A DNA stretch of 64,000 bases from Leucothrix mucor DSM 2157 (GTDB lineage: Bacteria > Pseudomonadota > Gammaproteobacteria > Thiotrichales > Thiotrichaceae), in contig NZ_ATTE01000001.1 of NCBI RefSeq assembly GCF_000419525.1, positions 2,464,655-2,528,654 on the forward strand, given 5' to 3'. The notes beneath the pieces are model-generated. The model made no database searches and was not told the DNA's origin. It was given only the letters and a program-made list of their open reading frames with translations. Both the position numbers and the translations under genes were made by a program. Shown here one piece after another: positions 53,391-63,153 of this stretch; positions within the stretch are counted from its first letter, which is position 1; each line of letters begins with the position of its first letter.

Positions 53391-55151
53391 TTAATCGACT
53401 TTGTGAACCGTCAACTGCGGGAATGGGATATCCCAGTTTTTCTCATTACAAGCGCTCACGCAGCTCTGCTGAATAATCCGCTCAATCTTGAAATAAGACG
53501 AGGCAGCGCGGCTACTCATGGTCACATAAATCAAGAAATCCAGCGAAGAACTGTTGGCCGTTTTGAAGTCAACCAGCACATCCATAACATGCTCATTTAG
53601 CCCAGAGGAACGTAGACCTTCCGCAACGGCTTTTTTGAAGATACCCGGTACTTCGGTAAGACTGATGCGAATATGTGAGTAATCAATCCCAAAGGTTGAG
53701 GCCACACCAAAACTGCCACCAGTGGTGAGATTATAAAAATCCATGCCAAAGAAACTTGAAGAAGGATACGTAATCCGCATACCACCACGGGATTGCAATT
53801 CAACATTCTCCGGGGTTTGTAATAGCACTTCAGCAACCGCACCATCAGGCATCAATAAGAAGTCCCCTTTCTTACACGGGAACCATGGCTCATTACTACT
53901 CAAAGGACGTGAGTTAAGCGAGGTCATTTCCGATAATGGCACTCGCAATACACCTTGTAACTCAGGGTTGCGCAACACAGAGTGCACATTGATATGAATA
54001 ATCTGCCAAGGAATGCTGTTGTAGATCACCCGCTCATCTTCACGGATGGTGCCAAGGTTTAATAGTAAACGTGCTTCTGTGACATACTTCGGCAGCAATT
54101 GACGCATCGCCATCGCAAAGCCGATAAAGATCACGATCACCAAGGCCAGCAGCAGTAAATCACCTCGGATATACAGAACGACCATAATCGAGATGGTCAT
54201 TAGTATCGTGGTCAGTAACTTGTAGAGATAGAAAGCGACACGGTAGCGAGTTTGCTTTTTATGCTTATCATCATCCGCTGCGCGCTTACTGTAAAGCAGT
54301 ACCCATCTCAGGGCTTTCATAAACAGCCAAACGAAAACCGAAGCACCGATCACATACAGTAAGGTCAGCCCCCGACCACGGAAAAAGCTCTCGGTGGCGC
54401 TTTTCGTGGTTTCCCACCAAGATGCGTTATTACCTAATAAGCTTTCTAACTGGAATTGGGCTAATTCGATTTGCCGCTGGTTCTCTTTTTGATTCGCTTC
54501 CCAAGTTGCCAGTAAGTCTTTTAGACTTTTTAATAAGGCAGCGGAAGGTTTGGGGTCGGCCTCAATTTTGGCATTAATCGACTCAATGGCTTTATTGATT
54601 TTCTCGGCTTGCTGGTTGCGATCAGAAATAATCGTGCGCAAACGATCCAGCTTACGGGGCTTGTCTGTCAGATCTTTTAACGACTCTAGAATCGGCTGTG
54701 TAACCAGCACCAACTCTTTTCGCCAATCAAACTCTTGCTCTTTTTCACCAAACACCTCAAGGCTGAGGCCGCCAATGGCTAACTGCTCAAACGATTGGCG
54801 CAGTAATTTAACGCTGTCGTTAACTTTATCCAGTTCAGCTTGTATCTCTGTGCGGGCTGTCGGGTCGGCGCGCTTGAGAGTATTCTGCAGTGCAGTTTGC
54901 TCTTTTATCTTTGCATCAAGCGCTAAACGGGTCGCATCCAAGCTATCCGCCACGCTTTGCTGCTTCTGAACCTCGGGATCAACGACCTCTACCGTAAAGC
55001 CAGGCTCGGTAATGGAGTCGTCCTTAGTCGTTTTTTTCTCGGTCGCTTTAGCTGCCGCAGGCGCCTCTGCCACCGAGGCATCTTCTGCGTGCGCAACACC
55101 GGCAAACAGTAAACAAAATACGAGTGGAACTAAATAGCATGGATTTCGCAT
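53391..55151 (-). CDS. MscS-like mechanosensitive channel with coiled-coil periplasmic domain
   Basis: 586 residues. Signal peptide (MRNPCYLVPLVFCLLFAGVAHA), then a periplasmic coiled-coil region (about 50-250) rich in Lys, Gln, Glu and Leu. Three or four membrane helices follow (about 275-370), then an MscS-like beta and alpha/beta cytoplasmic part (KKGDFLLMPDGAVAEVLLQT, then YPSSSFFG). It probably releases osmolytes under membrane tension. The pore-helix glycines of MscS are less obvious. The start at 55151 fits the GGG upstream site. It lies 63 bp downstream of frcK on the same strand. Confidence 0.75.
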   Translation of the reverse strand: MRNPCYLVPLVFCLLFAGVAHAEDASVAEAPAAAKATEKKTTKDDSITEPGFTVEVVDPEVQKQQSVADSLDATRLALDAKIKEQTALQNTLKRADPTARTEIQAELDKVNDSVKLLRQSFEQLAIGGLSLEVFGEKEQEFDWRKELVLVTQPILESLKDLTDKPRKLDRLRTIISDRNQQAEKINKAIESINAKIEADPKPSAALLKSLKDLLATWEANQKENQRQIELAQFQLESLLGNNASWWETTKSATESFFRGRGLTLLYVIGASVFVWLFMKALRWVLLYSKRAADDDKHKKQTRYRVAFYLYKLLTTILMTISIMVVLYIRGDLLLLALVIVIFIGFAMAMRQLLPKYVTEARLLLNLGTIREDERVIYNSIPWQIIHINVHSVLRNPELQGVLRVPLSEMTSLNSRPLSSNEPWFPCKKGDFLLMPDGAVAEVLLQTPENVELQSRGGMRITYPSSSFFGMDFYNLTTGGSFGVASTFGIDYSHIRISLTEVPGIFKKAVAEGLRSSGLNEHVMDVLVDFKTANSSSLDFLIYVTMSSRAASSYFKIERIIQQSCVSACNEKNWDIPFPQLTVHKVD

Positions 55152-55214
55152 CGACATACCCGATAAAAAACAAAATGAATGCGTTAGTCTACGCGAACCC
55201 ACTACAAAATGGAT

Positions 55215-55829
55215 TTAGAAATTGTTAATGATTCGATCCGCTTTTGCTGATGCTTCGAGCACTAAGCGCGCATTAGGTAAATCATTTTGTTCCGCACGTT
55301 GCAAAGCAGCTTCTGCCGACAAACCATGGTCCAACCAACGCTGTACTAATCGCTCACTTAATATCGTCTCAGGAACGGATAATTTTATCGTTAAATCAAA
55401 CAGTTCTGGCAGTAATTTCCAAGGCTGCTGATTCAGTAATAAGTAGTTTCCTTCGGTAAGAAGAATGCGCGCTGAGCGTGGAATTTCAATCGCGCCTGCT
55501 CTGGATAAATCCGCTGCCCGATCAAAGGTCGGCGCAATTACGATTTCTTCATCTGCTCGTAAGCGTTTGATCAAATGGTAATAGCCAAGGGCATCAAAGG
55601 TTGGTGGGCTACCCTTACGGGCCAACAAACCACGCGACTCGAGAATGCGGTTATCCAAATGGAATCCATCCATCGGCACCACGACTGAGCCGGCAATCGC
55701 CTGCTGCAGGGTTTCAACAAAGGTTGACTTCCCCGCAGCCGGCGGACCGGCAATCGCGATAATCACACGATTGCCAGTACTGGCCAGTTGCTGAATCTCA
55801 TCGACCAGCGCTTGTATCTGCTCAGCCAT
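55215..55829 (-). CDS. frcK: P-loop sugar/nucleoside kinase-like protein, FrcK-type
   Basis: 204 residues of the uridine-kinase/PanK-like P-loop family: Walker A GPPAAGKST, MDGFHLDN, a lid-like region and a C-terminal VLEASAKAD. Its place as the last gene of the sugar ABC operon, with an 8-bp overlap with frcA, equals FrcK of rhizobial frcBCAK. FrcK is thought to be a kinase accompanying the transporter, and its substrate has not been firmly fixed. The similarity is by position and fold. Confidence 0.78.
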   Translation of the reverse strand: MAEQIQALVDEIQQLASTGNRVIIAIAGPPAAGKSTFVETLQQAIAGSVVVPMDGFHLDNRILESRGLLARKGSPPTFDALGYYHLIKRLRADEEIVIAPTFDRAADLSRAGAIEIPRSARILLTEGNYLLLNQQPWKLLPELFDLTIKLSVPETILSERLVQRWLDHGLSAEAALQRAEQNDLPNARLVLEASAKADRIINNF

Positions 55830-56613
55830 ACGGTTGATACATCTCCGCAGGTGGCTCCATGGCGCCGGTCATGATTGCAACCGCATCTGACATGCTGCAG
55901 TTTTTTGGATCAACCACCGCACAACGCTTGCCTAAACGGTGAATGTGAATCCGGTCTGCCACTTCAAAAACATGGGGCATATTGTGACTGATCAAGACGA
56001 TCGGCGTTCCACGGGATTTTACATCCTGAATCAACTCCAGTACGCGACGTGACTCTTTCACACCTAGCGCCGCTGTCGGCTCATCCATGATAATTACTTT
56101 GCTACCAAAGGCCGCCGCACGCGCTACCGCAACACCTTGACGCTGACCACCAGATAAAGTCTCTACCGCTTGGTTGATATTTTGAATCGTCATTAAACCA
56201 AGCTCGGTCAGCTTATCGCGGGCGATATTCTGCATTTGCGCACGGTCCAACATGCGTAGCCATTTTCCCATAAAGCCGGGTTTACGAATCTCACGACCTA
56301 GAAACATATTGTCGGCAATCGATAAAGCTGGCGACAATGCCAAGTTCTGATACACCGTTTCGATGCCGCTTTCCCGAGCTTCCATTGGCGAGCGAAAATT
56401 AATTTTCTGACCTTCCAGCCAAACATCACCTTCATCAGGAATTGTCGCACCGGAAACCGCTTTGATCAGTGAGGATTTACCCGCACCGTTATCACCAATG
56501 ACCGCCAGTACTTCACCGGGGTACAGTTCAAAGTCGGCATGATCCAACGCCGTGACACGACCATAACGTTTCACCAAGCCTTTCGCTTGTAAGATAGGTT
56601 GAATCTGACTCAT
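55822..56613 (-). CDS. frcA: Fructose-type ABC transporter ATPase FrcA
   Basis: 263 residues with a single ATPase domain: Walker A GDNGAGKSS, Q-loop TVYQNLALSP, signature TLSGGQRQG, Walker B VIIMDEP and H-loop LISHNMP. It is half-size, as in FrcA, unlike the double-ATPase RbsA/XylG. It powers uptake of a monosaccharide. The ATG overlaps the frcC stop (ATGA) and has a GGAAGG site upstream. Confidence 0.9.
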   Translation of the reverse strand: MSQIQPILQAKGLVKRYGRVTALDHADFELYPGEVLAVIGDNGAGKSSLIKAVSGATIPDEGDVWLEGQKINFRSPMEARESGIETVYQNLALSPALSIADNMFLGREIRKPGFMGKWLRMLDRAQMQNIARDKLTELGLMTIQNINQAVETLSGGQRQGVAVARAAAFGSKVIIMDEPTAALGVKESRRVLELIQDVKSRGTPIVLISHNMPHVFEVADRIHIHRLGKRCAVVDPKNCSMSDAVAIMTGAMEPPAEMYQPYG

Positions 56614-57668
56614 GCTGACACCTTCCTGACCCACTGGTCGAATGCAACTGCGATAATAATTAACCAACCAATAGCGAACACTTGCCACAACACATCTACA
56701 CCCGCGAGTGCCAAGCCATTCCTGAACACACCCACAATCAATGCACCGATAATGGTACCAATTACCGAGCCGCGCCCACCAAACAGACTGGTTCCGCCAA
56801 TCACTACTGCGGTAATCGCTTCCAGATTGCCTTCATAAAAACTTTGAGGACTGATTGAGCCGATACGACCGATGGCTGCCCATGCCGCAAGACCACACAG
56901 CAAACCCGCCGTTATATAGACCGACATTAAAATTCTACTGGTGCGAATACCCGATAACTCAGCCGCTTCCGGGTCATCACCGACCGCATACACATGCTTA
57001 CCCCAGGCGGTTCGGTTTAATAAGTACCAGAACAATACACACAGGGCGATCATCAAAAAGGAGCCGTAGGTAAACTGGGTACCAAATATCTCTACCCGTT
57101 CACCAAAGAACTTGAGCGATGGTGCCGTTTTATCAATGGCTTGACTACGAATCGACTGGCTACCGGAGTACCAAAGGTTCAGCGCAAAGAAAATATTCCA
57201 GGTACCTAAGGTCGCAATAAAGGGTGGCAACTTAAATCGGGTAATCAATAAGCCATTCACCGCACCACAGACCATGCCGGTAATGAAGCCAATCGGAATC
57301 GCGATAAAGGCTGGCATTCCAACACTCACCGCCATATTACCCATCACCACCGATGACAGCACCATGATGGCCGCCACTGACAGGTCAATACCTGCGGTCA
57401 GGATAATCAGTGTTTGGGCAATACCCAAAATACCGATAATAGTGACCTGCTGAATAATCAGCGATAAATTAAATGGCGCGTAGAAACGCTCGCCTGCAAC
57501 CAGTCCAAAGCCAACAAAACTGATGACCAGAACAAGCAGCGGAATGATGGTGATATTCCCGTGAAGGATGTGTTGCAACTGCTCTATAAAGCTGCGTCGT
57601 TCGTGTTTAAATTCCGCGACACTCCGGTCACTGGAATCCAACACCTCTTCAAAACTTTGCTTTGTCAT
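56610..57668 (-). CDS. frcC: Fructose-type ABC transporter permease FrcC
   Basis: 352 residues with about eight to ten membrane helices of the BPD_transp_2 (RbsC-like) family. TAGIDLSVAAIMVLSSVVMG and LSGIRTSRILMSVYITAGLL are typical. The C-terminal region contains AAIGRIGSISPQSFYEGN, the EAA-like helix contacting the ATPase, and TSLFGGRGSVIGTIIGALIVG. The start at 57668 follows GGGAGAG with 7-nt spacing. The hairpin upstream separates it from frcB. Confidence 0.93.
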   Translation of the reverse strand: MTKQSFEEVLDSSDRSVAEFKHERRSFIEQLQHILHGNITIIPLLVLVISFVGFGLVAGERFYAPFNLSLIIQQVTIIGILGIAQTLIILTAGIDLSVAAIMVLSSVVMGNMAVSVGMPAFIAIPIGFITGMVCGAVNGLLITRFKLPPFIATLGTWNIFFALNLWYSGSQSIRSQAIDKTAPSLKFFGERVEIFGTQFTYGSFLMIALCVLFWYLLNRTAWGKHVYAVGDDPEAAELSGIRTSRILMSVYITAGLLCGLAAWAAIGRIGSISPQSFYEGNLEAITAVVIGGTSLFGGRGSVIGTIIGALIVGVFRNGLALAGVDVLWQVFAIGWLIIIAVAFDQWVRKVSA

Positions 57669-57695
57669 ACTATTTCTCTCCCGCTTTATATAAAA

Positions 57696-57732
57696 ATCCC
57701 GCAAAAACCAATTTTAAGCGTCATTGCGGGAT
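57696..57732 (-). terminator. Intercistronic hairpin between frcB and frcC
   Basis: On the minus strand ATCCCGCAA pairs with TTGCGGGAT (57732-57724 and 57704-57696) across a 19-nt loop and runs into TTTTTATA. This lies after the binding-protein gene and probably keeps its transcript in excess over the membrane components. Confidence 0.75.
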
Positions 57733-57775
57733 CTTTTTGTATCAGCTAATTAATAGCTATTGTACGAACTGGTTA

Positions 57776-58801
57776 TTATCCCCAGCAAAGCTTCAAACCT
57801 TCTTCAGAAGACGTAGACTCAATGCCTTCTACTGGAGAATCTGTGATCAGCTTGACACCCGTGTTAACGAAATCCAGACCTTCAGAGTTCTCTGGCTTCT
57901 TACCGGTTTTAGCAAACTCAGCAACTGCTTCTACGCCTAATGAAGCCATTAATAGTGGGAATTGCATTGAAGTCGCACCAATCACGCCATCTTTAATGTT
58001 CTCAACACCTGGACAACCACCATCAACTGAGACGATTAATACGTCTTTCTCACGGCCAACTGATTTTAGCGCTTCATAAGCACCGGCTGCGGCAGGCTCA
58101 TTAATGGTGTAAACCAAATTGATTTCAGGATCTTTCTGCAATAAGTTTTCCATTGCAGTACGGCCACCCTCTTCGTTACCACTGGTTACTTCATTACCAA
58201 CGATACGTGGGTCATCTTCGTCGCCCATTTTGGTCGGGTCTTTAATATCGATACCAAAGCCTTGTAGGAAACCGTTGTCACGCTGGTAATCAACCGATAC
58301 ACCTAAAGCACTCAAGTCCAGCAATGCAATTTTGGCATCTTTAGCCGCATCACCCATATTGGCTTTAGCCCACTCACCGATCAGTATGCCGGCTTTGAAG
58401 TTATCCGTTGCGAAGGTTGCATCAGCCGCTGTGGTTGGCTCCAGTGGCGTATCCAGTGCAATAACCAGCAGGCCTTCTTTGCGCGCCATATCAATAGAAG
58501 GAACAATCGCTTTAGAGTCAGAAGCCGTAATCAGAATCCCTTTAGCGCCTGAGGAGATGCAGTTCTCAACAGCGGCGACCTGAGTTTCACTATCGCCATC
58601 AATTTTACCGGCAAACGAACGCAGCTCCATGCCCAGCTCTTCAGCTTTAGCTTCGGCGCCTTCTTTCATCTTAACGAAGAATGGATTGGAATTAGTTTTA
58701 GTGATCAGACAGACGATGTCTTTAGAGAAAGCGGGAGCCGAGGTAAAGCCTGCAGCCAATACAGAAGTTGCGATAGCCAGCTTAAGTGTGTTGTGTTTCA
58801 T
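57776..58801 (-). CDS. frcB: Fructose-type ABC transporter substrate-binding protein FrcB
   Basis: 341 residues. Signal peptide ending SAPAFS, then a periplasmic-binding fold of the ribose/galactose-type cluster (Peripla_BP_4). Blocks are [39 protein letters not shown] and [21 protein letters not shown] lies 6 nt before the ATG, a strong site. It delivers sugar, probably fructose by analogy with frcBCAK, to FrcC/FrcA. It is divergent from a fructokinase, which strengthens that substrate. Confidence 0.92.
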   Translation of the reverse strand: MKHNTLKLAIATSVLAAGFTSAPAFSKDIVCLITKTNSNPFFVKMKEGAEAKAEELGMELRSFAGKIDGDSETQVAAVENCISSGAKGILITASDSKAIVPSIDMARKEGLLVIALDTPLEPTTAADATFATDNFKAGILIGEWAKANMGDAAKDAKIALLDLSALGVSVDYQRDNGFLQGFGIDIKDPTKMGDEDDPRIVGNEVTSGNEEGGRTAMENLLQKDPEINLVYTINEPAAAGAYEALKSVGREKDVLIVSVDGGCPGVENIKDGVIGATSMQFPLLMASLGVEAVAEFAKTGKKPENSEGLDFVNTGVKLITDSPVEGIESTSSEEGLKLCWG

Positions 58802-58909
58802 ATGTTCCTCCTCAGAAACAAAAATCTTGAATTACCGATGATACTCAGTTTCGCAATGGTGGTACTGAGCTTCGATGTTGCTATTAAACGCTTTAGGTCG
58901 ACCACTGTC

Positions 58910-58984
58910 AATAAATAATTCCAAATGATTTATTTATTATCTTGCACCTTCTATAATGGTCGCCTATATTTTAGTACATACTAA
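58910..58984. promoter_or_regulatory. Divergent regulatory region with inverted repeats
   Basis: AATAAAT (58910-58916) with ATTTATT (58928-58934), and TTAGT-N4-ACTAA (58971-58984), lie with a TATAAT (58952-58957) between the frc operon and the kinase-ROK pair. These are candidate operators for the ROK regulator encoded by the second gene. Confidence 0.4.
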
Positions 58985-59029
58985 GTAAGTCACATGGCTA
59001 CTTTACTTAATTAAGAGGAAATCAGAATC

Positions 59030-59977
59030 ATGTTTTTAGTTTGCGGTGAAGCACTTTTCGATGTTTTTGTAGATGGTTCTATTGACCTAACAGATACGCG
59101 CCTTCCTTTAGATGCAGTCGCTGGCGGCTCACCTTTTAATGTGGCCATTGGCCTTGCCAGACTCGGCGAATCATCCGGCTTATTGACCGGTGTTTCACAA
59201 GATTTCCTTGGCCAACGTCTGATGGCTATCCTTGAAAATGAAAAGGTAAACACCGACTTCACTATTCGCAAGGCTGCCCCATCCACGCTTAGCTTTATCC
59301 AAAAAGATGAGCACGGTGTGCCGGACTACGCGTTTTACGGTAATGGCGCGGCTGACCGCTCTGTACTGATGGGCGATTTACCGACAGGCCATAGCCTGAC
59401 TGGCTTACACTTGGGTTCTTACTCCATTGTTACGCCACCAACAGCCGACACCCTATTAAGCTTAATGCAGCAGCAGCCGGATTCTTGTCTGGTTTCCCTA
59501 GACCCTAATGTGCGCTTAGGTGTTGAGCCAAATGTTGAGATATGGCGTGAGCGTGTTGCCCTTATTGCACAGCGCGCTAACTTGCTGAAAATCAGTGATG
59601 AGGACTACGATCACCTTTACCCTGATACGCCGGTTGAAGCGAAAGTTGCAGAATGGCTAGCCCTTGGGGTTGGCTTGGTGGCATTCACCCAAGGTGGCAA
59701 AGGCGCTCAGCTGTGGAGTAAAACCGGTAACGCGACTGTAGTTGCGCCTAAAATCGTGGTGGCTGATACCGTTGGCGCGGGCGATACCTTCCAAACCTCA
59801 TTGATTTATCAACTGCTTGAGCTTCGCCAGCAGAACAATGACTGGGAAAGCCAGCTGGATGACAGCAAGCTAAAAACCATTGGTGAGTTTGCCGCCGTTG
59901 CTGCCGCGATCACCTGTTCTCGCCAAGGCGCTGATTTGCCAACCCTTGCTGATGTTCAAACAGCACTGGCTGGGTAA
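59030..59977 (+). CDS. PfkB-family fructokinase
   Basis: 315 residues of the ribokinase/PfkB family. N-terminal GEALFDVFVDG, the GGSPFNVAIGLARLG signature, and the DTVGAGDTFQTSLIYQL catalytic motif with the base Asp are complete. AAFYGNGAADRSV-type sequences resemble bacterial fructokinases. It is divergent from the frcBCAK-like operon and would phosphorylate the imported sugar. The start has AAGAGGAA upstream. The ROK regulator follows 7 bp later. Confidence 0.9.
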   Translation: MFLVCGEALFDVFVDGSIDLTDTRLPLDAVAGGSPFNVAIGLARLGESSGLLTGVSQDFLGQRLMAILENEKVNTDFTIRKAAPSTLSFIQKDEHGVPDYAFYGNGAADRSVLMGDLPTGHSLTGLHLGSYSIVTPPTADTLLSLMQQQPDSCLVSLDPNVRLGVEPNVEIWRERVALIAQRANLLKISDEDYDHLYPDTPVEAKVAEWLALGVGLVAFTQGGKGAQLWSKTGNATVVAPKIVVADTVGAGDTFQTSLIYQLLELRQQNNDWESQLDDSKLKTIGEFAAVAAAITCSRQGADLPTLADVQTALAG

Positions 59978-59984
59978 TACACTG

Positions 59985-61235
59985 ATGAGCGATGACAAAG
60001 ACGACGATCAGGATAAGCCAGAAGAGAAAGCCCAAGGCTCAAATAATCTAAGCCTTGGGACTAATCAAAGCGGTGGGCGCATTTATAATGAGCGCCTTGT
60101 ATTGTCTATCGTTCGCCACCAGACTGGTTTAGCAAAAGCCGAGATAGCGCGTCAGACAGCCTTGTCTGCACAAACTATCTCGGTGATTATGAAGCAACTG
60201 GAGGCGGATGAGCTCATCGTCAAAGGCGAACCGGTGCGCGGCAAGGTCGGTCAACCCAGCGTCCCATTTTCATTAAATCCGGATGGTGCCTTCTCGGTTG
60301 GCCTGAAAATCGGCCGCCATCGTAGCGAACTCATGCTGATGGACTTTGTCGGCAATATTCTTGAGCGTTGCTCGATCAGCTATCGCTATCCGGTGACTCA
60401 GGATTTATTGAATTTTATTACCGACAATATCGGCCCAATGATCGCCACCCTATCCCCAGAAAAGCAGCAGCGAATTGCCGGCATTGGCATAGCCACGCCT
60501 TTTGAGCTGTGGAGTTGGGGTCAGGAAGTGGGTGCGCCGGAGTCCGTACTGAATGACTGGAAACAGTTCGATATTAAACAAGAAGTCAGTGATGCCAGCG
60601 GACTAGTGGCCTATCTGCAAAATGATACGACTGCTGCCTGCGCAGCTGAGCTGACATTTGGCAATTTAGCCAAGCACGATAATTTCTTGTATATCTACAT
60701 CGGCTATTTTATTGGCGGTGGTGTGGTATTAAACGGTGCGGTATTTGAAGGCCCCAGCGGCAATGCCGGTGCGCTAAACTCCATGCCTATCCGAGTACGT
60801 GATCCTAAAGATGGCGATAGTTCCTACCAACTGGTCCGCGATACATCAAAGGTTAATCTCCAGCGCTTGCTTGAAAAGGCAGGTATGGATACGTCGGTGA
60901 TTTGGGATACCGGGCAGGATTGGTCTGGCTTGGGCGAACCATTACAACAATGGATTGAGCAACTGAGTCAGGACTTGGCTTATGCCATTGTGTCAGCGGT
61001 ATCGGTGCTCGACTTCCCCGCGATTGTGATTGATGGCGATATTCCGGATGACATCCGGCAAACCATTACTGTCAAAGTACAGCAAGAGTTGGAAAAGATG
61101 GATAAACAAGGCTTGTCGCCGGTCACGGTGGTGAGTGGCACATTAGGGTCGAATGCCCGAATTTTGGGTGGGGCTTCATTGCCAATACTGGCCAACTTTA
61201 CCCGCAATCGTGATGTCGCATTTGTCGGGCAGTAA
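59985..61235 (+). CDS. ROK-family transcriptional regulator
   Basis: 416 residues. An acidic N-terminal tail, a winged helix (about 26-88, RLVLSIVRHQTGLAKAEIAR and LSAQTISVIMKQLEADELI), and a ROK sugar-kinase-like domain with GLKIGRHRSELML and an IGGGVVLNG glycine turn. The CXCGXXGC zinc motif of Mlc/NagC is absent. It most likely controls the adjacent frc operon and kinase in response to fructose or its phosphate. Co-transcribed with the kinase. Confidence 0.88.
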   Translation: MSDDKDDDQDKPEEKAQGSNNLSLGTNQSGGRIYNERLVLSIVRHQTGLAKAEIARQTALSAQTISVIMKQLEADELIVKGEPVRGKVGQPSVPFSLNPDGAFSVGLKIGRHRSELMLMDFVGNILERCSISYRYPVTQDLLNFITDNIGPMIATLSPEKQQRIAGIGIATPFELWSWGQEVGAPESVLNDWKQFDIKQEVSDASGLVAYLQNDTTAACAAELTFGNLAKHDNFLYIYIGYFIGGGVVLNGAVFEGPSGNAGALNSMPIRVRDPKDGDSSYQLVRDTSKVNLQRLLEKAGMDTSVIWDTGQDWSGLGEPLQQWIEQLSQDLAYAIVSAVSVLDFPAIVIDGDIPDDIRQTITVKVQQELEKMDKQGLSPVTVVSGTLGSNARILGGASLPILANFTRNRDVAFVGQ

Positions 61236-61249
61236 TTACACTGCCCGAC
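61224..61249. terminator. Terminator between convergent ROK and repeat-protein genes
   Basis: GTCGGGCAGT (61224-61233) and ACTGCCCGAC (61240-61249) form a perfect 10-bp stem with a 6-nt loop, overlapping the ROK stop codon. The tail is only partly T-rich. Confidence 0.6.
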
Positions 61250-61260
61250 CTGCTTTAAGC

Positions 61261-63153
61261 TTACTGGCGAACGCCTCGCTGCTGGCGCTCTGAGAAACGA
61301 ATGGTTTTAATCGCAATTTTACGTGGTTGAATCATCACTTTTTCATTGGTAATCAAACCACCATAGATAACCCGCACCATAAACTCACGCGCTGGCAAAG
61401 CAAAGTTAGCCGTCGATACACCATCTGCCCGACGAATCACTCGTCCATTTCCGTTGACCACCGCGATATCCGCAATCAAGCCAGAGCCATCACGTGCTGA
61501 AATGATATTCACCTGAAGGCCACCACGGCGATTAGGATTACCCGGACTCGCTTGCTGCTGCACTTGTGGTGCCTGAGGCACTGCCACTGGCGGTTGAACC
61601 ACAATCGGTGCCGGTGGAATCACAGGGATCGGTGTAGAAGAAACTGGAGCAGGCTGTGGTGCTGCGGCAATCGGCTCTAACTTAAACACTTCACGACGCG
61701 TCTGGCCGTCCCTGACTCGCATATCGACTGTTTTATCGACAAAGCCATTGGCTCGCACAGTGACACGGTATCGGCCCACTGGCAGTTTATAGCCAATCGA
61801 ATCAACATACGTTTTGTTAGTGACTAACTTACCATCTGGCGTTTGAATGTAAAAATTAGACTTAACCGCACTTTGGTTAGAGGCACGTTGTGCAAACAAC
61901 TCTAAACGACCGGTTTTGCCCGTAGCAGAAGGCTCTGGCGTGCTGGGTGCTGTTGCTCTCGGTGTTGCTGCGGGTGTCGGAGGTGCAACTGGTACTCTGG
62001 TTGGTGTCGCAACTCTTGCAGGAGCCTCTGGAGTAGTGGCTCTTGGGGCTGGAGCACTCGCTCTTGGCGTCGGCGTAGCCACTGGCGCGGCTGCGGTTTC
62101 AGGCTCGGGAACTAAAAAGATCTGATGTAATCCCTTGCCTGCCAGTACATCGACATCTTCGACTAAGCGAACATCCTGAGTTCTGGCAGTCACGCGATAA
62201 CGACCCGCTGGCAATGAAAATTGCTCAGTTTCTACGTTTTTACGGTTATCAACATTTTCACCGTTTAGGCGTTGGATATAGAAGCTGGCTTTAACCGGGC
62301 GTTTGCCTTCTTTGGTTAAGGCAGACACGCGCAGACCACCGACTCCATCAGCTGGAACTTCTGCTGTTTCAGTGTCAGTCTCAGCTTCTGCTGTAGCCGT
62401 TTGTGTAGCATCCGCATCTGTTTCTGCAGCAGTCGCCGTTTCAGTGACAGTGGTGGCTACATCGGTACCTTCTGCAGTTACCGGAGCCACTTCATCGACC
62501 AACTCACTGGTCCCAGATGTACTGCTATCGGTCACAGCAGTTGTATCATCAGCAATCACAGAAACCGTACCGGCAGCTGGCGTATTCGCTTTAGCAACCG
62601 CATCAGATAAATCCAACTCAAATACTTCAGCGCCCTGCTGGCCTTCACGCACGCCTAAAAACCGAACAATCTTCTGATCGGCTTGGGTGACCGTAATTTT
62701 GTAATTTCCAACCGGTAAGCTCAGTGTAGTTGCGGCTGTCTTTTTAACCAGCGCAATCACCGCATTTTCACTATTTTGGATTAGGAAGTCAGCATTGACA
62801 GGCTGATTATTAGCCGCCGTTACCGTGCTGAGTGTGAGCGAGCCAAAAGCAACCGCATCGGCCGCGTCATCAGTCGTCTCATCTCCGCTTTGATCTTCAC
62901 TATCAAGCGGTTTGATCTTAATCGGGTTGCTGGCGTCATTAACAATCTCAGCAGGGTCCGCCGTTGAGGTAACCGTAATTGTTGGCGGTGAAAGCTCAGC
63001 TGTATTGGGGTCTTTTATTGCCGCTGGATTTTGAACCACTTCCGATTCAGCGTTTTTATCAACCAGGTTCAATACCCCAAAACCCGCAAAAAATAACACT
63101 GCGCCGACCACGACACCCATCACCAGGTATTTTAAAACCCGTAAAATACTCAT
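61261..63153 (-). CDS. Membrane-anchored protein with four beta-domain repeats
   Basis: 630 residues. One N-terminal helix (LVMGVVVGAVLFFAGFGVLNLV) anchors it, with the rest predicted periplasmic. Four related ~80-residue modules follow (starting near G105, G275, G417 and G537), each with a G-x-L-x-[LV] start, a phrase such as KASFYIQ, LP-x-G-x-Y-x-[IV]-T-V, and a V-F-x-L end. Modules are joined by Thr/Ala/Glu- or Pro-rich linkers. The shape resembles surface or secretion-related repeat proteins. Family and function not recognised. It converges with the ROK gene. Confidence 0.6.
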   Translation of the reverse strand: MSILRVLKYLVMGVVVGAVLFFAGFGVLNLVDKNAESEVVQNPAAIKDPNTAELSPPTITVTSTADPAEIVNDASNPIKIKPLDSEDQSGDETTDDAADAVAFGSLTLSTVTAANNQPVNADFLIQNSENAVIALVKKTAATTLSLPVGNYKITVTQADQKIVRFLGVREGQQGAEVFELDLSDAVAKANTPAAGTVSVIADDTTAVTDSSTSGTSELVDEVAPVTAEGTDVATTVTETATAAETDADATQTATAEAETDTETAEVPADGVGGLRVSALTKEGKRPVKASFYIQRLNGENVDNRKNVETEQFSLPAGRYRVTARTQDVRLVEDVDVLAGKGLHQIFLVPEPETAAAPVATPTPRASAPAPRATTPEAPARVATPTRVPVAPPTPAATPRATAPSTPEPSATGKTGRLELFAQRASNQSAVKSNFYIQTPDGKLVTNKTYVDSIGYKLPVGRYRVTVRANGFVDKTVDMRVRDGQTRREVFKLEPIAAAPQPAPVSSTPIPVIPPAPIVVQPPVAVPQAPQVQQQASPGNPNRRGGLQVNIISARDGSGLIADIAVVNGNGRVIRRADGVSTANFALPAREFMVRVIYGGLITNEKVMIQPRKIAIKTIRFSERQQRGVRQ

